Shown piece by piece: positions 1-7,372 of a stretch of DNA of 7,593 nucleotides; the stretch's first letter is position 1, and the number at the start of each line of letters is the position of its first letter. Location: NCBI GenBank assembly GCA_009691815.1, contig SIAL01000166.1, positions 1-7,593 of the forward strand, given 5' to 3'. A program made the translations under genes and the position numbers. This DNA comes from Gemmataceae bacterium. Its GTDB lineage: Bacteria; Planctomycetota; Planctomycetia; Gemmatales; Gemmataceae. The notes below the pieces were generated by a model that did no database searches, had not been told where the DNA came from, and saw nothing but the letters and a program-made list of their open reading frames with translations.

Positions 1-2060
1 AACCCGTTGACCAATGGCGTTCGCAGAATTTCGGTGGTTTCCTTTCCCAATTCGGTTTTGCTGACCCAACTCCAATCGCTAAGTCCTTCCGGAATGATTC
101 CCTGATCGTGCATCTGGATCGAACCATAGGGGCAATTGTTGGCGCACAATCCACAGCCAATGCACCAATCCTCGATGACAATTTGTTTGTTGTTACCCCG
201 ATGAATCGACCCTACCGGGCAACCGATCAAACAGACCGGATCCATACAAGAGCGGCAAGTGGCAGGTACTAGGTAATTTCCAAATCGGGGGCCGTCAAGA
301 AAGAGCCGACTCCGTCCATCGTCATGGGTCTCCACACAGGCCCGGACACACTCATCACATCGGGTGCATTTGTCAAGGTCGATCAACATGAGCCGTTGAC
401 CCTGAATCAGACCCAGTTGTTCCGCATGTTCGGAAAACTGAGCATTGCCGCTTTGTAAGGCGGCCAGGGGCTTTACCACCATGTCCCGTTGGGCCCGAAG
501 GGTTACTTCTTCGATGATTTTAAGGCACGCGACAGGCGAATCTGAAATGATCTCTTCAAAAAGGAATTTGGAAATCTTTACCAGTTCCACCAAGGATTCA
601 TCCCGACGCCATTTGGCGGCACGGAGCTGATGGGCACTATCGGGATCCCCATGGACATAGGCAATGCAGGTGGCGCTGCGGGGCATTCCCGACAAAACAC
701 CCATTTCACCTACTGTTTCTCCCTTGCTTAGATAGGAAAGGATGTACCCCAAGCCGGCTTTTTGCCGAATCGGGCGCAAAAGGCCGGGAAGGATCGCCTC
801 GATCCATCGGCGACCAAGGGAGGTTTTATCCCTGTCCGACCACTGCTTGGGATCCTTGTGAAGGCCTGCAAGATGTTCCTTTAGGCCGGTGTTCTCAGGC
901 AAGGGAAACAGAGTACGTTTTACAGGATCGGAAAAAGGGACCTTGATAAAGCCATTGAGCACATAGGCCCATTCCTGTTTGGCATTGCCGGTCAAAAGGG
1001 CAGGGTCGGAAATCCCCTCCAGAGTAGCCATCAACGATTGGCACAAAATCCCATAGGGCCCTTGTTTAGTTTCTTGGCCGTTAGGGTCCGACTCAACCCC
1101 TGTATCCTTAACGGGATCTCGAAACGCAAAAATGGCAAGGGACCAATCCAGAACATCCTCCACCGCGATTAGGTCCGTTTCGTTTTTCGCGGCCTGAACC
1201 AAGCCAGACCGGATGACATACATGGAATCGGACAGGTCGTTTTCATGACAAATGACCTCCCCTACTTTAAAACTCACCAATTCCACCCTGTCCTTTACAC
1301 GACCCATCTGATCCTCGGTAAGGTCGGCGAAGATCGAAAGCCGCCGAAGTTGATTTTCCATCACCCGTCGTTTGTAGGTTTTGTCGGATTCTTCCCGATA
1401 TCCGGGATCCTTTTCGATCACATCAAGAATGCTTCGAAGCATCTCCAACAAAAAACCATCTTTTTCCGCGATGATGGTGCCCGACCGGGGCATACCCGTT
1501 TTGCAACTCATCTCTCCAAGGAGTTCACCTTCCATGATGTATGCGACCCGACTCTCTAGATCCGCATCGCGAGGGGCATCAATTGGGATGTAGGTGGGTC
1601 GTGCCGTGAGGGCCGCGCTTTTCTTTCCTAAGATCCAATCAGAAACCTGCGAAAGTAAGACTTTGAATAGCCGTTTCTTGGCTCGAGAGGGCAAGGCGAT
1701 TTGGACACTAACGACCGTTTCGGGTTCGCTTGGCCGCAACGCCCGATCCTTGAGAATGCCTTGAATGATGGAATTTTGCTTCGAATCCTTCGTCAAAAAT
1801 TCCGGCCCAAGGGTGGCTAGGTCCGCCGCCGTCAGGATGTACATCGCCGTCCAACCCGCTTCGCCTTGACGAAACAAAACCTCACCACGGCGAATGCGTC
1901 GCAGACGAATGGCACCGGGAGTTTCTTCAAATTTGGGTTTGCGTTTGACCTTGGAAAAGAGAGAAATCCGGGCCAGGTGCTCCCCGCTCAAGGGAATATC
2001 AATGTCACGATCTTCCAAATGAACCGGCGGATTGAGAACCAAATTCCGTTCAAGAGCCAT
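1..2060 (-). CDS. Fusion of two split cyclic-nucleotide-binding domains with a polyferredoxin domain (partial, 3' end outside window)
   Basis: The frame is open from the ATG at 2060 to the window edge (686 codons seen, no signal peptide, so cytoplasmic). Module 1 has the start of a cyclic-nucleotide-binding domain, RGEVLFRQGEAG...MYIL (58-76), and its phosphate-binding cassette GEM...GMPRSGT (182-194; E183, R192). Module 2 has VGEVICHENDLSDSMYVI (266-283) and GEM...GMPRSAT (451-463; E452, R461). In each, extra sequence separates the two halves. From 565 come CX2CX2CX3C (565-575), CX2CX4CX3C (602-614) and CX2CX2CX3C (633-643, CIGCGLCANNCP), as in four-cluster ferredoxin subunits of the DmsB/HybA type. 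A fourth motif would lie past the edge. The start overlaps the decaheme gene by 11 bp with a weak AAGGG upstream. Likely a ligand-gated cytoplasmic electron carrier; no helix-turn-helix was seen, so it is not a Crp-type regulator in the visible part. Confidence 0.88.
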   Translation of the reverse strand, partial: MALERNLVLNPPVHLEDRDIDIPLSGEHLARISLFSKVKRKPKFEETPGAIRLRRIRRGEVLFRQGEAGWTAMYILTAADLATLGPEFLTKDSKQNSIIQGILKDRALRPSEPETVVSVQIALPSRAKKRLFKVLLSQVSDWILGKKSAALTARPTYIPIDAPRDADLESRVAYIMEGELLGEMSCKTGMPRSGTIIAEKDGFLLEMLRSILDVIEKDPGYREESDKTYKRRVMENQLRRLSIFADLTEDQMGRVKDRVELVSFKVGEVICHENDLSDSMYVIRSGLVQAAKNETDLIAVEDVLDWSLAIFAFRDPVKDTGVESDPNGQETKQGPYGILCQSLMATLEGISDPALLTGNAKQEWAYVLNGFIKVPFSDPVKRTLFPLPENTGLKEHLAGLHKDPKQWSDRDKTSLGRRWIEAILPGLLRPIRQKAGLGYILSYLSKGETVGEMGVLSGMPRSATCIAYVHGDPDSAHQLRAAKWRRDESLVELVKISKFLFEEIISDSPVACLKIIEEVTLRAQRDMVVKPLAALQSGNAQFSEHAEQLGLIQGQRLMLIDLDKCTRCDECVRACVETHDDGRSRLFLDGPRFGNYLVPATCRSCMDPVCLIGCPVGSIHRGNNKQIVIEDWCIGCGLCANNCPYGSIQMHDQGIIPEGLSDWSWVSKTELGKETTEILRTPLVNG

Positions 2061-3480
2061 GGCGATTTCCCTTGGAAAGGCGGGGGAATGAGTGCCCGGG
2101 GAGGAACGGAACCGAATCAGGATGATATTGATGACACTCGGAACAATTTACCCTGGCCCCATTGGAGCCTTGATGGTGGCAATCCATGCACTTTTTGATG
2201 GGAGGAATGAGAATATCAGAGGTCTTTTTGCTAACTGTTGCTTCGTGGCAATCCTTGCAATCGATGAATTGGTGCCCTTGATGGCCAAATAGGGCGTTTT
2301 TGTTCCATCGACTAGGGATCTTGCTTGGCATCAAGGCAATAGGAGCAACCGATTTGGGATCAACCGTATGGCAATACAGACAGCCACTGGTCGTTTGGGC
2401 AAACATCTGGGTCGCGGGTTGAAAAAGTTGCCTTTCCAAAAAGGCCAACTGCGTCCTAATCCATTCGGTTTGGGTGGTTTCGTTGGATTTTGGCCCATCA
2501 CTTGAGATTGGTCCTCCCCCCGGAATACCGTTAATAGTTCCCGCAAAAGGTCCAATTAAGAATTTTGCCTGTTTGGGATCTCGCATAAGTCCATCCAGTC
2601 GATTCCTAAGCTCACCCAAAGTTGCCGATCCGTCTTGACCTTTGGCTGGATGAATCGCCGCTTTGACTCGAAACGCCTCGGCAAGAGATTGGGCCACCTC
2701 ACCGGAAAAAGTCCCTGCCAACCTTACACTCACAGGATGGCAGGATTGGCAATGATCCTCAAAAGAAATGGCCTCCATCAAGTTACCTGCTTTTTCTTGG
2801 CGATGACAATTAACGCAATTAAGCACCTGTTTTGTCCGATTGGCGTCACCATTGGGCAAAACACCTATCACGGTGGGAATGCCTTCCGGTTTCAAATGAA
2901 TGTTGTGATTAAAACGAATGGTTCCTGGGTCAAGGTTTCTCCCAGAGGACGGTTGATGGATTGCCATTTCTGGATGGGTTTTTGCGTCAAAACCGGTGAT
3001 CGACTTGGAAACCGTCAACAATTGTTGGTCGTTTCGATGAAGGTCTTTATGGCAATCAAGGCAGTTGGAATCGGGGATGCGACCTAGGGGTATATCTCCC
3101 TTATGCTCCGTGTGACAACTGGCGCAAGTGGGTTGAAAAAGGGACGCGGTTTGGTGAAGACCTGAATTGTGGCAAGTTTGGCACGATTGATCCGGGACCG
3201 ACGAATGTTTTGCTCCCAACAACCTCGCAGCGGTGGCAAAAGGCTGGGTGTGGCACTGGGCGCAATCGTTGTTGAAGGAAGCATGTCCTAAACTGAGGTG
3301 CCCCGCTTGAAACACGCTGTTTTTCCCAAGGAGCAACACCACCCCGACGAATCCCAAACTCAAAATGGTCACACCCAAAATCCTAGGTCCCCACCCTAAG
3401 GAGAAAGGGCGCGCTTTGCCATAGCGGGCAAGGTCTATCCATTCGGATAAGTTTTTCGGATTTCGAAAGGCCGAGGGCAT
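2050..3480 (-). CDS. Membrane-anchored decaheme c-type cytochrome (cytochrome c3-like)
   Basis: A 476-aa protein with ten CXXCH sites, starting at residues 73, 100, 119, 140, 222, 244, 367, 408, 431 and 446. They fall into groups of four, two and four, separated by gaps of about 78 and 119 residues. A positively charged N-terminus of about 32 residues precedes one hydrophobic helix (33-52) with no obvious cleavage site. This suggests an uncleaved anchor with the haem domain outside the cytoplasm. Many non-motif histidines (for example H61, H66, H92, H109, H192, H195, H400, H403) could be sixth ligands. The start is the ATG at 3480, 31 nt after the diheme b gene, with only a distant GGAG upstream. 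The last 11 bp overlap the next gene. The family resemblance is to cytochrome c3/c7-type multihaem proteins. The probable role is to accept or donate electrons at the outer haem of the b protein. No enzymatic motif was seen. Confidence 0.92.
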   Translation of the reverse strand: MPSAFRNPKNLSEWIDLARYGKARPFSLGWGPRILGVTILSLGFVGVVLLLGKNSVFQAGHLSLGHASFNNDCAQCHTQPFATAARLLGAKHSSVPDQSCQTCHNSGLHQTASLFQPTCASCHTEHKGDIPLGRIPDSNCLDCHKDLHRNDQQLLTVSKSITGFDAKTHPEMAIHQPSSGRNLDPGTIRFNHNIHLKPEGIPTVIGVLPNGDANRTKQVLNCVNCHRQEKAGNLMEAISFEDHCQSCHPVSVRLAGTFSGEVAQSLAEAFRVKAAIHPAKGQDGSATLGELRNRLDGLMRDPKQAKFLIGPFAGTINGIPGGGPISSDGPKSNETTQTEWIRTQLAFLERQLFQPATQMFAQTTSGCLYCHTVDPKSVAPIALMPSKIPSRWNKNALFGHQGHQFIDCKDCHEATVSKKTSDILIPPIKKCMDCHHQGSNGARVNCSECHQYHPDSVPFLPGHSFPRLSKGNRHGS

Positions 3481-3511
3481 GGTGAAAAGAGGTCTCCGGG
3501 TCGGGTTGATT

Positions 3512-4348
3512 TTACCAATAAAGGGCGCTGATCACATGCGCCAGCCCCAGAAGGAGCAGCATCACGGAAAGGGGCACATGAATCAAAAGCCACGAATGAA
3601 GAAGCCTCTGTAGTTTTGCTTGCCTGACTATTTGTCGGCGCTCATTGCAAAAGGTCTCCATCGATTCGAGAAATGCCGCCAATGCCGCCCCTCCCTGTAA
3701 ACGGGCAGCCTGACTAAAAAACTCTCGAGATCTGGCTGCCGAGGCCAAAAGACTCTTCACCGGGACGATTTCACCAAGCCAAGGCCGGATCGTTTCTAGG
3801 TAGATCCCCTGAAACCGCAAACGAGCCTCGGCATCGACCATTTCAATTAGGGCCTTGGCAAAAACCCCATCGGCCTGGCCACGCATTCGGGAAAGGAGTT
3901 CGGGAACTTGGGAAAGGGGCGCCTCGGCGTCAACCTGATCCCGCATCAAACCCGGAATTACTTGTTGAGCTCCAAGGAGCACAATGCCCGAAACAATCAC
4001 CGCGAACAGTACCAACATTAGCAGAAACTCAAGCGGGCCACCCATCCGAAAATGGCTATGGCACAGGATGAGGACCCCACTTAGAAGCCCAAACCAAACA
4101 TGACCCCGAAGCCACACCCGCCTTGACCCAATAAACCACCAACCGGGCACCCTCCTCAGAGCGGAAAGCAGCCCCACAAAAACCATTAGGGCCGTACCGA
4201 GAACGCCATACCAAAGGCCGACCGCATCCCCCCCCCGCAAACCCTCTCCAGGAGTCCTGGAATCAATAAAGGAATAGAGCCCAACGGCCCCTGCCCCAAG
4301 CAGCAAGGTCGCAACAATCCACGGTCGATGCGTGCGATCAATCAGCAA
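3512..4348 (-). CDS. Five-helix membrane protein, probable diheme cytochrome b
   Basis: An integral membrane protein of 278 aa from the TTG start. Predicted helices lie at about 11-29, 44-66, 82-98, 105-127 and 249-276. Helix 3 has H83 and H97 and helix 5 has H257 and H271. Both pairs are H-X13-H, the spacing that holds two stacked b haems in cytochrome b and ferric-reductase-type proteins. By the positive-inside rule the N-terminus is cytoplasmic and helices 3 and 5 run the same way. H83/H257 would then hold an inner haem and H97/H271 an outer haem. Extra histidines (H99, H251) flank these. A 110-residue soluble segment (about 136-246) sits between helices 4 and 5 on the cytoplasmic side. 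The RGHVWFG...LCHSHFRMGGP stretch resembles cytochrome b/b6-domain proteins of planctomycetes (from memory). Its place between periplasmic cytochromes and a ferredoxin protein fits trans-membrane electron transfer; a quinone site is possible but not shown. Confidence 0.82.
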   Translation of the reverse strand: MLIDRTHRPWIVATLLLGAGAVGLYSFIDSRTPGEGLRGGDAVGLWYGVLGTALMVFVGLLSALRRVPGWWFIGSRRVWLRGHVWFGLLSGVLILCHSHFRMGGPLEFLLMLVLFAVIVSGIVLLGAQQVIPGLMRDQVDAEAPLSQVPELLSRMRGQADGVFAKALIEMVDAEARLRFQGIYLETIRPWLGEIVPVKSLLASAARSREFFSQAARLQGGAALAAFLESMETFCNERRQIVRQAKLQRLLHSWLLIHVPLSVMLLLLGLAHVISALYW

Positions 4349-4355
4349 GCTGTGG

Positions 4356-4360
4356 CTCCT
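4356..4360 (-). promoter_or_regulatory. Ribosome binding site that decides the start of the diheme b gene
   Basis: AGGAG on the minus strand sits 7 nt before the TTG at 4348-4346. The frame is open further upstream to another TTG at 4414, but that would lie 37 bp inside the preceding gene and has no comparable site. No in-frame ATG or GTG is available near here. Confidence 0.55.
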
Positions 4361-4377
4361 AGTAACCTTTTCATTTG

Positions 4378-5868
4378 TTAATCCTTCCAAACCTTGGGTG
4401 CATTTTGCATCCAACGAAAAAAGTTTTCCGGATCAAAGGCATATTGCTGGGCAAGGATTTCTTTGTTTCTTTCGGCGGGGCTGCCCGATCGACCAAAGGG
4501 CAACTTTAGAGCCAGCCGGGTTTTTGCTTCACCGAGAAAGCTATCCCATTGGGGCCGTTTGACGCCAAGCAAGGCCATTTCCTCAGCCCGGTAAAGGGTC
4601 AAGGCCCAGCCGATCTGTCTAGCAGAGTCAAAGTCAGGCGATGGATTTAGCCCCATTTTAAGCAGTTGGGCACCGAGTTTGGGACCGATGGTAGGATTTA
4701 AGGGTTTGCCAGAAAGTTCTTTGGCAACCCTATCCGCCCAGTCCGCCATTCGGTTCGCGGCAAGGGCAACCTTTTGTGGATCGCCAAATGGGCGAGCTTG
4801 GGTCGCCGCAAAAAGCTCGCTTTTCAAGGGTCCAAGCGCCTCCCTGGTCTGGGCCCACTCCCCGGCAAGCAGCGCCAAAGTAGTTGGCCAGTTTTTGGGA
4901 GGCACCCGGCCGGGCTTGCCCAACCGCGCCTGCTCTTGGCGCCAACTGGGAAGGCGCAAATCATGATGACAGGAAATACAATCCAAAAGGGCCCAATCCA
5001 ACATCTCCCCTTTTAGGGATGCGGATTCGGCCTGTTTGGCCAACAATCGCATGGATTCCCTAAGGGTTACAGCCGAACCTACCAAAAGCAGTTGGCTCTC
5101 CTCCCATTCGGAGGCACTGTGACCCTGAATCTTTTGCACCTCGGGTAACTTTTCACGAATGAGTTGCCAGTGTCTTGGCATCTGTTCAGAAAAGGTCGCA
5201 ACCTCAAAACCCGGAAGGATCGGATGCCCGGCGGCATACATCTCGTGGGTAACGAATTTCCCCTCGGCATGATTGCCAATGTGACACGACGCGCAGAGGG
5301 CGGTCCGCTTGGCGGGATCCCAAAGGTCGGTCATGCCATATTCGGTTTCCTTTTTGTCACGCGACAAGATGCGAAACGCAGCCCGGGACAAAACCAAACT
5401 GTGCGCGCCCACCCACTTTTCATGGGCCCCATGACACACCACACACCCAACCCCCTCGCCAATTTGAAAGGTTTCATGCTTGATGGCATCCTTTTCAATG
5501 TTTACCGAATGGCACGCCAAGCAAGCCTTTGCCTTTTGAGGGTCCCCAAAATTGAGTCGCTTTAGGATGGCAATGCCCAGCTCCCCGGTTAATGCCTTAT
5601 AGGCATCCCCATGCCGGTCATGCGCCTTAAAACGATCCCATTCATCCCCACGACACAAAAGAGGGGGATTGGCAACCTGCCCTTTTTCGTGACAACCCGC
5701 CGTTGCGCACGCCTGGCTTCCGAAGTACAGCTTGGGTAAGGGCTTTGACGCCTCGCCCTGCCCGTGGGCCTCTTGGCGTAACGAACCCAACAGGGCAATA
5801 CCCGCCAGCCCAAAAACCCCAACCCAAACTGTCAACGAGCGCCAATGTGTATCCAGACGGCAAATCAT
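4378..5868 (-). CDS. Secreted pentaheme c-type cytochrome (second tandem paralog)
   Basis: A 496-aa exported cytochrome with the same plan as its upstream neighbour. It has a CX4CH site first (C54-C59-H60, ACATAGCH), then CXXCH at 116-120, 142-146, 192-196 and 297-301, the last as CISCHH. The shared block AAGHPILPGFE...MPRHW follows haem 4, and KWVGAH follows haem 3, matching QWVSTH in the paralog. Residues 12-30 are hydrophobic and, after R10, form a signal peptide with cleavage likely around AHG-QGE. The ATG at 5868 overlaps the previous stop as ATGA and has GGAGG seven nt upstream, so translation is probably coupled. Inter-haem spacings (62, 26, 50, 105) track those of the paralog (63, 28, 45, 91), so the pair probably arose by duplication followed by strong divergence. 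The C-terminal third has no haem. Role inferred: periplasmic or surface electron carrier. Confidence 0.92.
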   Translation of the reverse strand: MICRLDTHWRSLTVWVGVFGLAGIALLGSLRQEAHGQGEASKPLPKLYFGSQACATAGCHEKGQVANPPLLCRGDEWDRFKAHDRHGDAYKALTGELGIAILKRLNFGDPQKAKACLACHSVNIEKDAIKHETFQIGEGVGCVVCHGAHEKWVGAHSLVLSRAAFRILSRDKKETEYGMTDLWDPAKRTALCASCHIGNHAEGKFVTHEMYAAGHPILPGFEVATFSEQMPRHWQLIREKLPEVQKIQGHSASEWEESQLLLVGSAVTLRESMRLLAKQAESASLKGEMLDWALLDCISCHHDLRLPSWRQEQARLGKPGRVPPKNWPTTLALLAGEWAQTREALGPLKSELFAATQARPFGDPQKVALAANRMADWADRVAKELSGKPLNPTIGPKLGAQLLKMGLNPSPDFDSARQIGWALTLYRAEEMALLGVKRPQWDSFLGEAKTRLALKLPFGRSGSPAERNKEILAQQYAFDPENFFRWMQNAPKVWKD

Positions 5869-7292
5869 GGCAGTGCCTCCTGAATGGCCTTGAACCGTTT
5901 TCGCACGCTATTGGCCTGATATTTTTCCGGGCTGGTCCAAATCGATTCTTTTCCTTTGGGAAACGCCTGTCCCAACTCTTCACCTAGGTCAGAAACGGCC
6001 TTGTCCAAAGCTGGGGATACTTTCCCATCCCGGTTTTTGACATTTTGGATGGACGCTCTTAACAACAAATACGATTGGGTATCCTTGTCCCAACTAGGGG
6101 AGCAAGTGCCGTCTTGATTGGCCTTTTCCTGAGCCAGGATCCATTCTCGGATTTGACCAAAATCGGGAACGGGGATGGCAAAGGATTTGGTTTTCTCAAA
6201 TCGGTTCGTCCATTTTTGCGAGAGCATTTGAGCCAAAGGCCTGATTTGGTCCCGGTTTTGAGGCTCCCTTTCCATGAGCTTTTTGAGGCTTTCACTCCCC
6301 TTTCGTTCGTCGTCTCCCAAAATCCCCCCAAAAAAAGCGAGCGGAAGGGATTGGGGGTTAGGCCTTATGTCGTTCCAAGTGCCAAAGCGCAGTTTGCCCG
6401 CGGAGGGCGATTGACCAAAGTCGCCCCCAATGCGGTGATGACACGACGCGCAATTGTATTCGGACAGCTCCGGCCAAGGGGCATCCGGGTGACTGGCCCG
6501 GTGGGACAAAAGGTCAAGCGCGGCTTCTGTGGTGGCCAGTTGACCCACCAACCAGGATGTCCATTCGTAATCGGGCTGGCGGGCTTTCTCGTCAAGGATT
6601 CGCCAATGTCTGCCGGAATAATTGGCCTGATAGGCACTCAGCTCAAAACGCAACCGTGGATGGCCCGCCGCCAGTAGGTCGTGGTTGACATCCATCCCTT
6701 TTTCCCCGACATGACACCGGACGCAAGTTTCGGCCCGAGTTCCCAAATCCTTGGTGTCCACAAAACCCAGTTTGCTTTTTTCGGGATTCGACAACTCCTT
6801 CCACGAAGCCTGATAATGGGTGGAAACCCATTGCGCCGCCCCACCATGACAGGCTTCACAACCCACCCCATCGACAACGCTAAACCGATCAGGATAGGCC
6901 TTTTTCTTTATTTCTGGATCGGGGTGGACATGGCACGAAAGGCAAAGCGGGTCCCTTTGAGGATCGGCCTGAACCAGATCCAGCCCTTTGTAGTTTGCCA
7001 ACATTTTTTTGGACCGTGTCGTTCCCAATACGGCAAAAGCTTGAGCATGGGGATCGGCCCCGATCCAAGTAGAGTATTCACTCCCTTTTGTGCCCGAGGC
7101 GCCATTGGCATTATGGCAACCCGAAGCCGAACACGACGCCGCCCCTACCAAGGAAGCTTCTGGATTGGGTGCTATGGGATTTTCGGTGGGGTGCGACAAT
7201 AGGAGACGGGGGCTTGCTAATGCAGATGAAAGTGCCGTGGAAAGGCCAATCAATCCGGCAAACCCCAGCAATTGGGCAATCAGGCGTCCCAC
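5865..7292 (-). CDS. Secreted pentaheme c-type cytochrome (first of two tandem paralogs)
   Basis: An exported electron-transfer protein with five haem-attachment motifs (475 aa from the GTG start). The first is a CX4CH site (C54-C59-H60). The others are CXXCH at 117-121, 145-149, 190-194 and 281-285. Residues 1-26 form a signal peptide with a hydrophobic stretch and a likely cleavage after SALA. A conserved block follows the fourth haem (AAGHPRLRFE, then RHW), and the fifth haem is CASCHH. The C-terminal 190 residues carry no haem and look helical and charged. GTG 7292 is preferred over TTG 7313 because of a strong Shine-Dalgarno; it also puts the first haem at residue 54, as in the paralog. 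Its TGA overlaps the next start (ATGA). No CXXCK or other catalytic-haem motif is seen, so a pure electron carrier is the default reading. It resembles the cytochrome c554-like multihaem class. The physiological partner is unknown. Confidence 0.9.
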   Translation of the reverse strand: MGRLIAQLLGFAGLIGLSTALSSALASPRLLLSHPTENPIAPNPEASLVGAASCSASGCHNANGASGTKGSEYSTWIGADPHAQAFAVLGTTRSKKMLANYKGLDLVQADPQRDPLCLSCHVHPDPEIKKKAYPDRFSVVDGVGCEACHGGAAQWVSTHYQASWKELSNPEKSKLGFVDTKDLGTRAETCVRCHVGEKGMDVNHDLLAAGHPRLRFELSAYQANYSGRHWRILDEKARQPDYEWTSWLVGQLATTEAALDLLSHRASHPDAPWPELSEYNCASCHHRIGGDFGQSPSAGKLRFGTWNDIRPNPQSLPLAFFGGILGDDERKGSESLKKLMEREPQNRDQIRPLAQMLSQKWTNRFEKTKSFAIPVPDFGQIREWILAQEKANQDGTCSPSWDKDTQSYLLLRASIQNVKNRDGKVSPALDKAVSDLGEELGQAFPKGKESIWTSPEKYQANSVRKRFKAIQEALP

Positions 7293-7300
7293 AAAACAAA

Positions 7301-7307
7301 CTCCCCT
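7301..7307 (-). promoter_or_regulatory. Ribosome binding site that decides the start of the first pentaheme gene
   Basis: AGGGGAG on the minus strand ends 8 nt before the GTG at 7292-7290. The alternative in-frame TTG at 7313 lies upstream of this site and has no Shine-Dalgarno sequence of its own. This favours GTG 7292. Confidence 0.6.
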
Positions 7308-7351
7308 AGCCAATTGGGTTTTGTAAGGGTCTTAGTTAAGGCAAAATCTTA

Positions 7352-7372
7352 GGACATTTATCATTAAATGCC
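7352..7372 (-). promoter_or_regulatory. Small hairpin or palindrome upstream of the operon
   Basis: CATTTA (7355-7360) and TAAATG (7365-7370) form a perfect 6-bp inverted repeat around a 4-nt centre. On the minus strand, two more G-C pairs can form across a single bulged T. It lies about 60 nt upstream of the preferred start of the first cytochrome gene and is followed on the minus strand by TAAGATTTTG. It could be an operator, a weak terminator of the upstream gene or simply the end of the putative insertion. The sequence does not decide between these. No convincing -35/-10 pair was found in 7293-7438. Confidence 0.25.

Noticed and set aside
1..2060. Crp/Fnr-type transcription regulator
   Set aside because: No helix-turn-helix follows either nucleotide-binding module. 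The visible C-terminal part is an iron-sulfur domain.
2635..3087. 150-aa plus-strand open frame
   Set aside because: It is antisense to the decaheme gene, with no ribosome binding site or recognisable motif; a shadow of the real gene.
4342..4374. Ten-codon leader peptide (ATG at 4374, TGA at 4342) overlapping the TTG start of the diheme b gene
   Set aside because: It is too short to support and has no Shine-Dalgarno of its own. Its end close to the TTG could aid translational coupling but is as likely chance.
6075..6677. 200-aa plus-strand open frame
   Set aside because: It lies fully antisense to the first pentaheme gene, whose five haem motifs are unmistakable. The plus-strand translation shows no domain or motif.
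2050..7292. Nitrite reductase or hydroxylamine oxidoreductase-type enzyme among the cytochromes
   Set aside because: No CXXCK site was found and no haem-crosslinking motif was recognised; all 20 sites are CXXCH or CX4CH, so carriers are the safer call.
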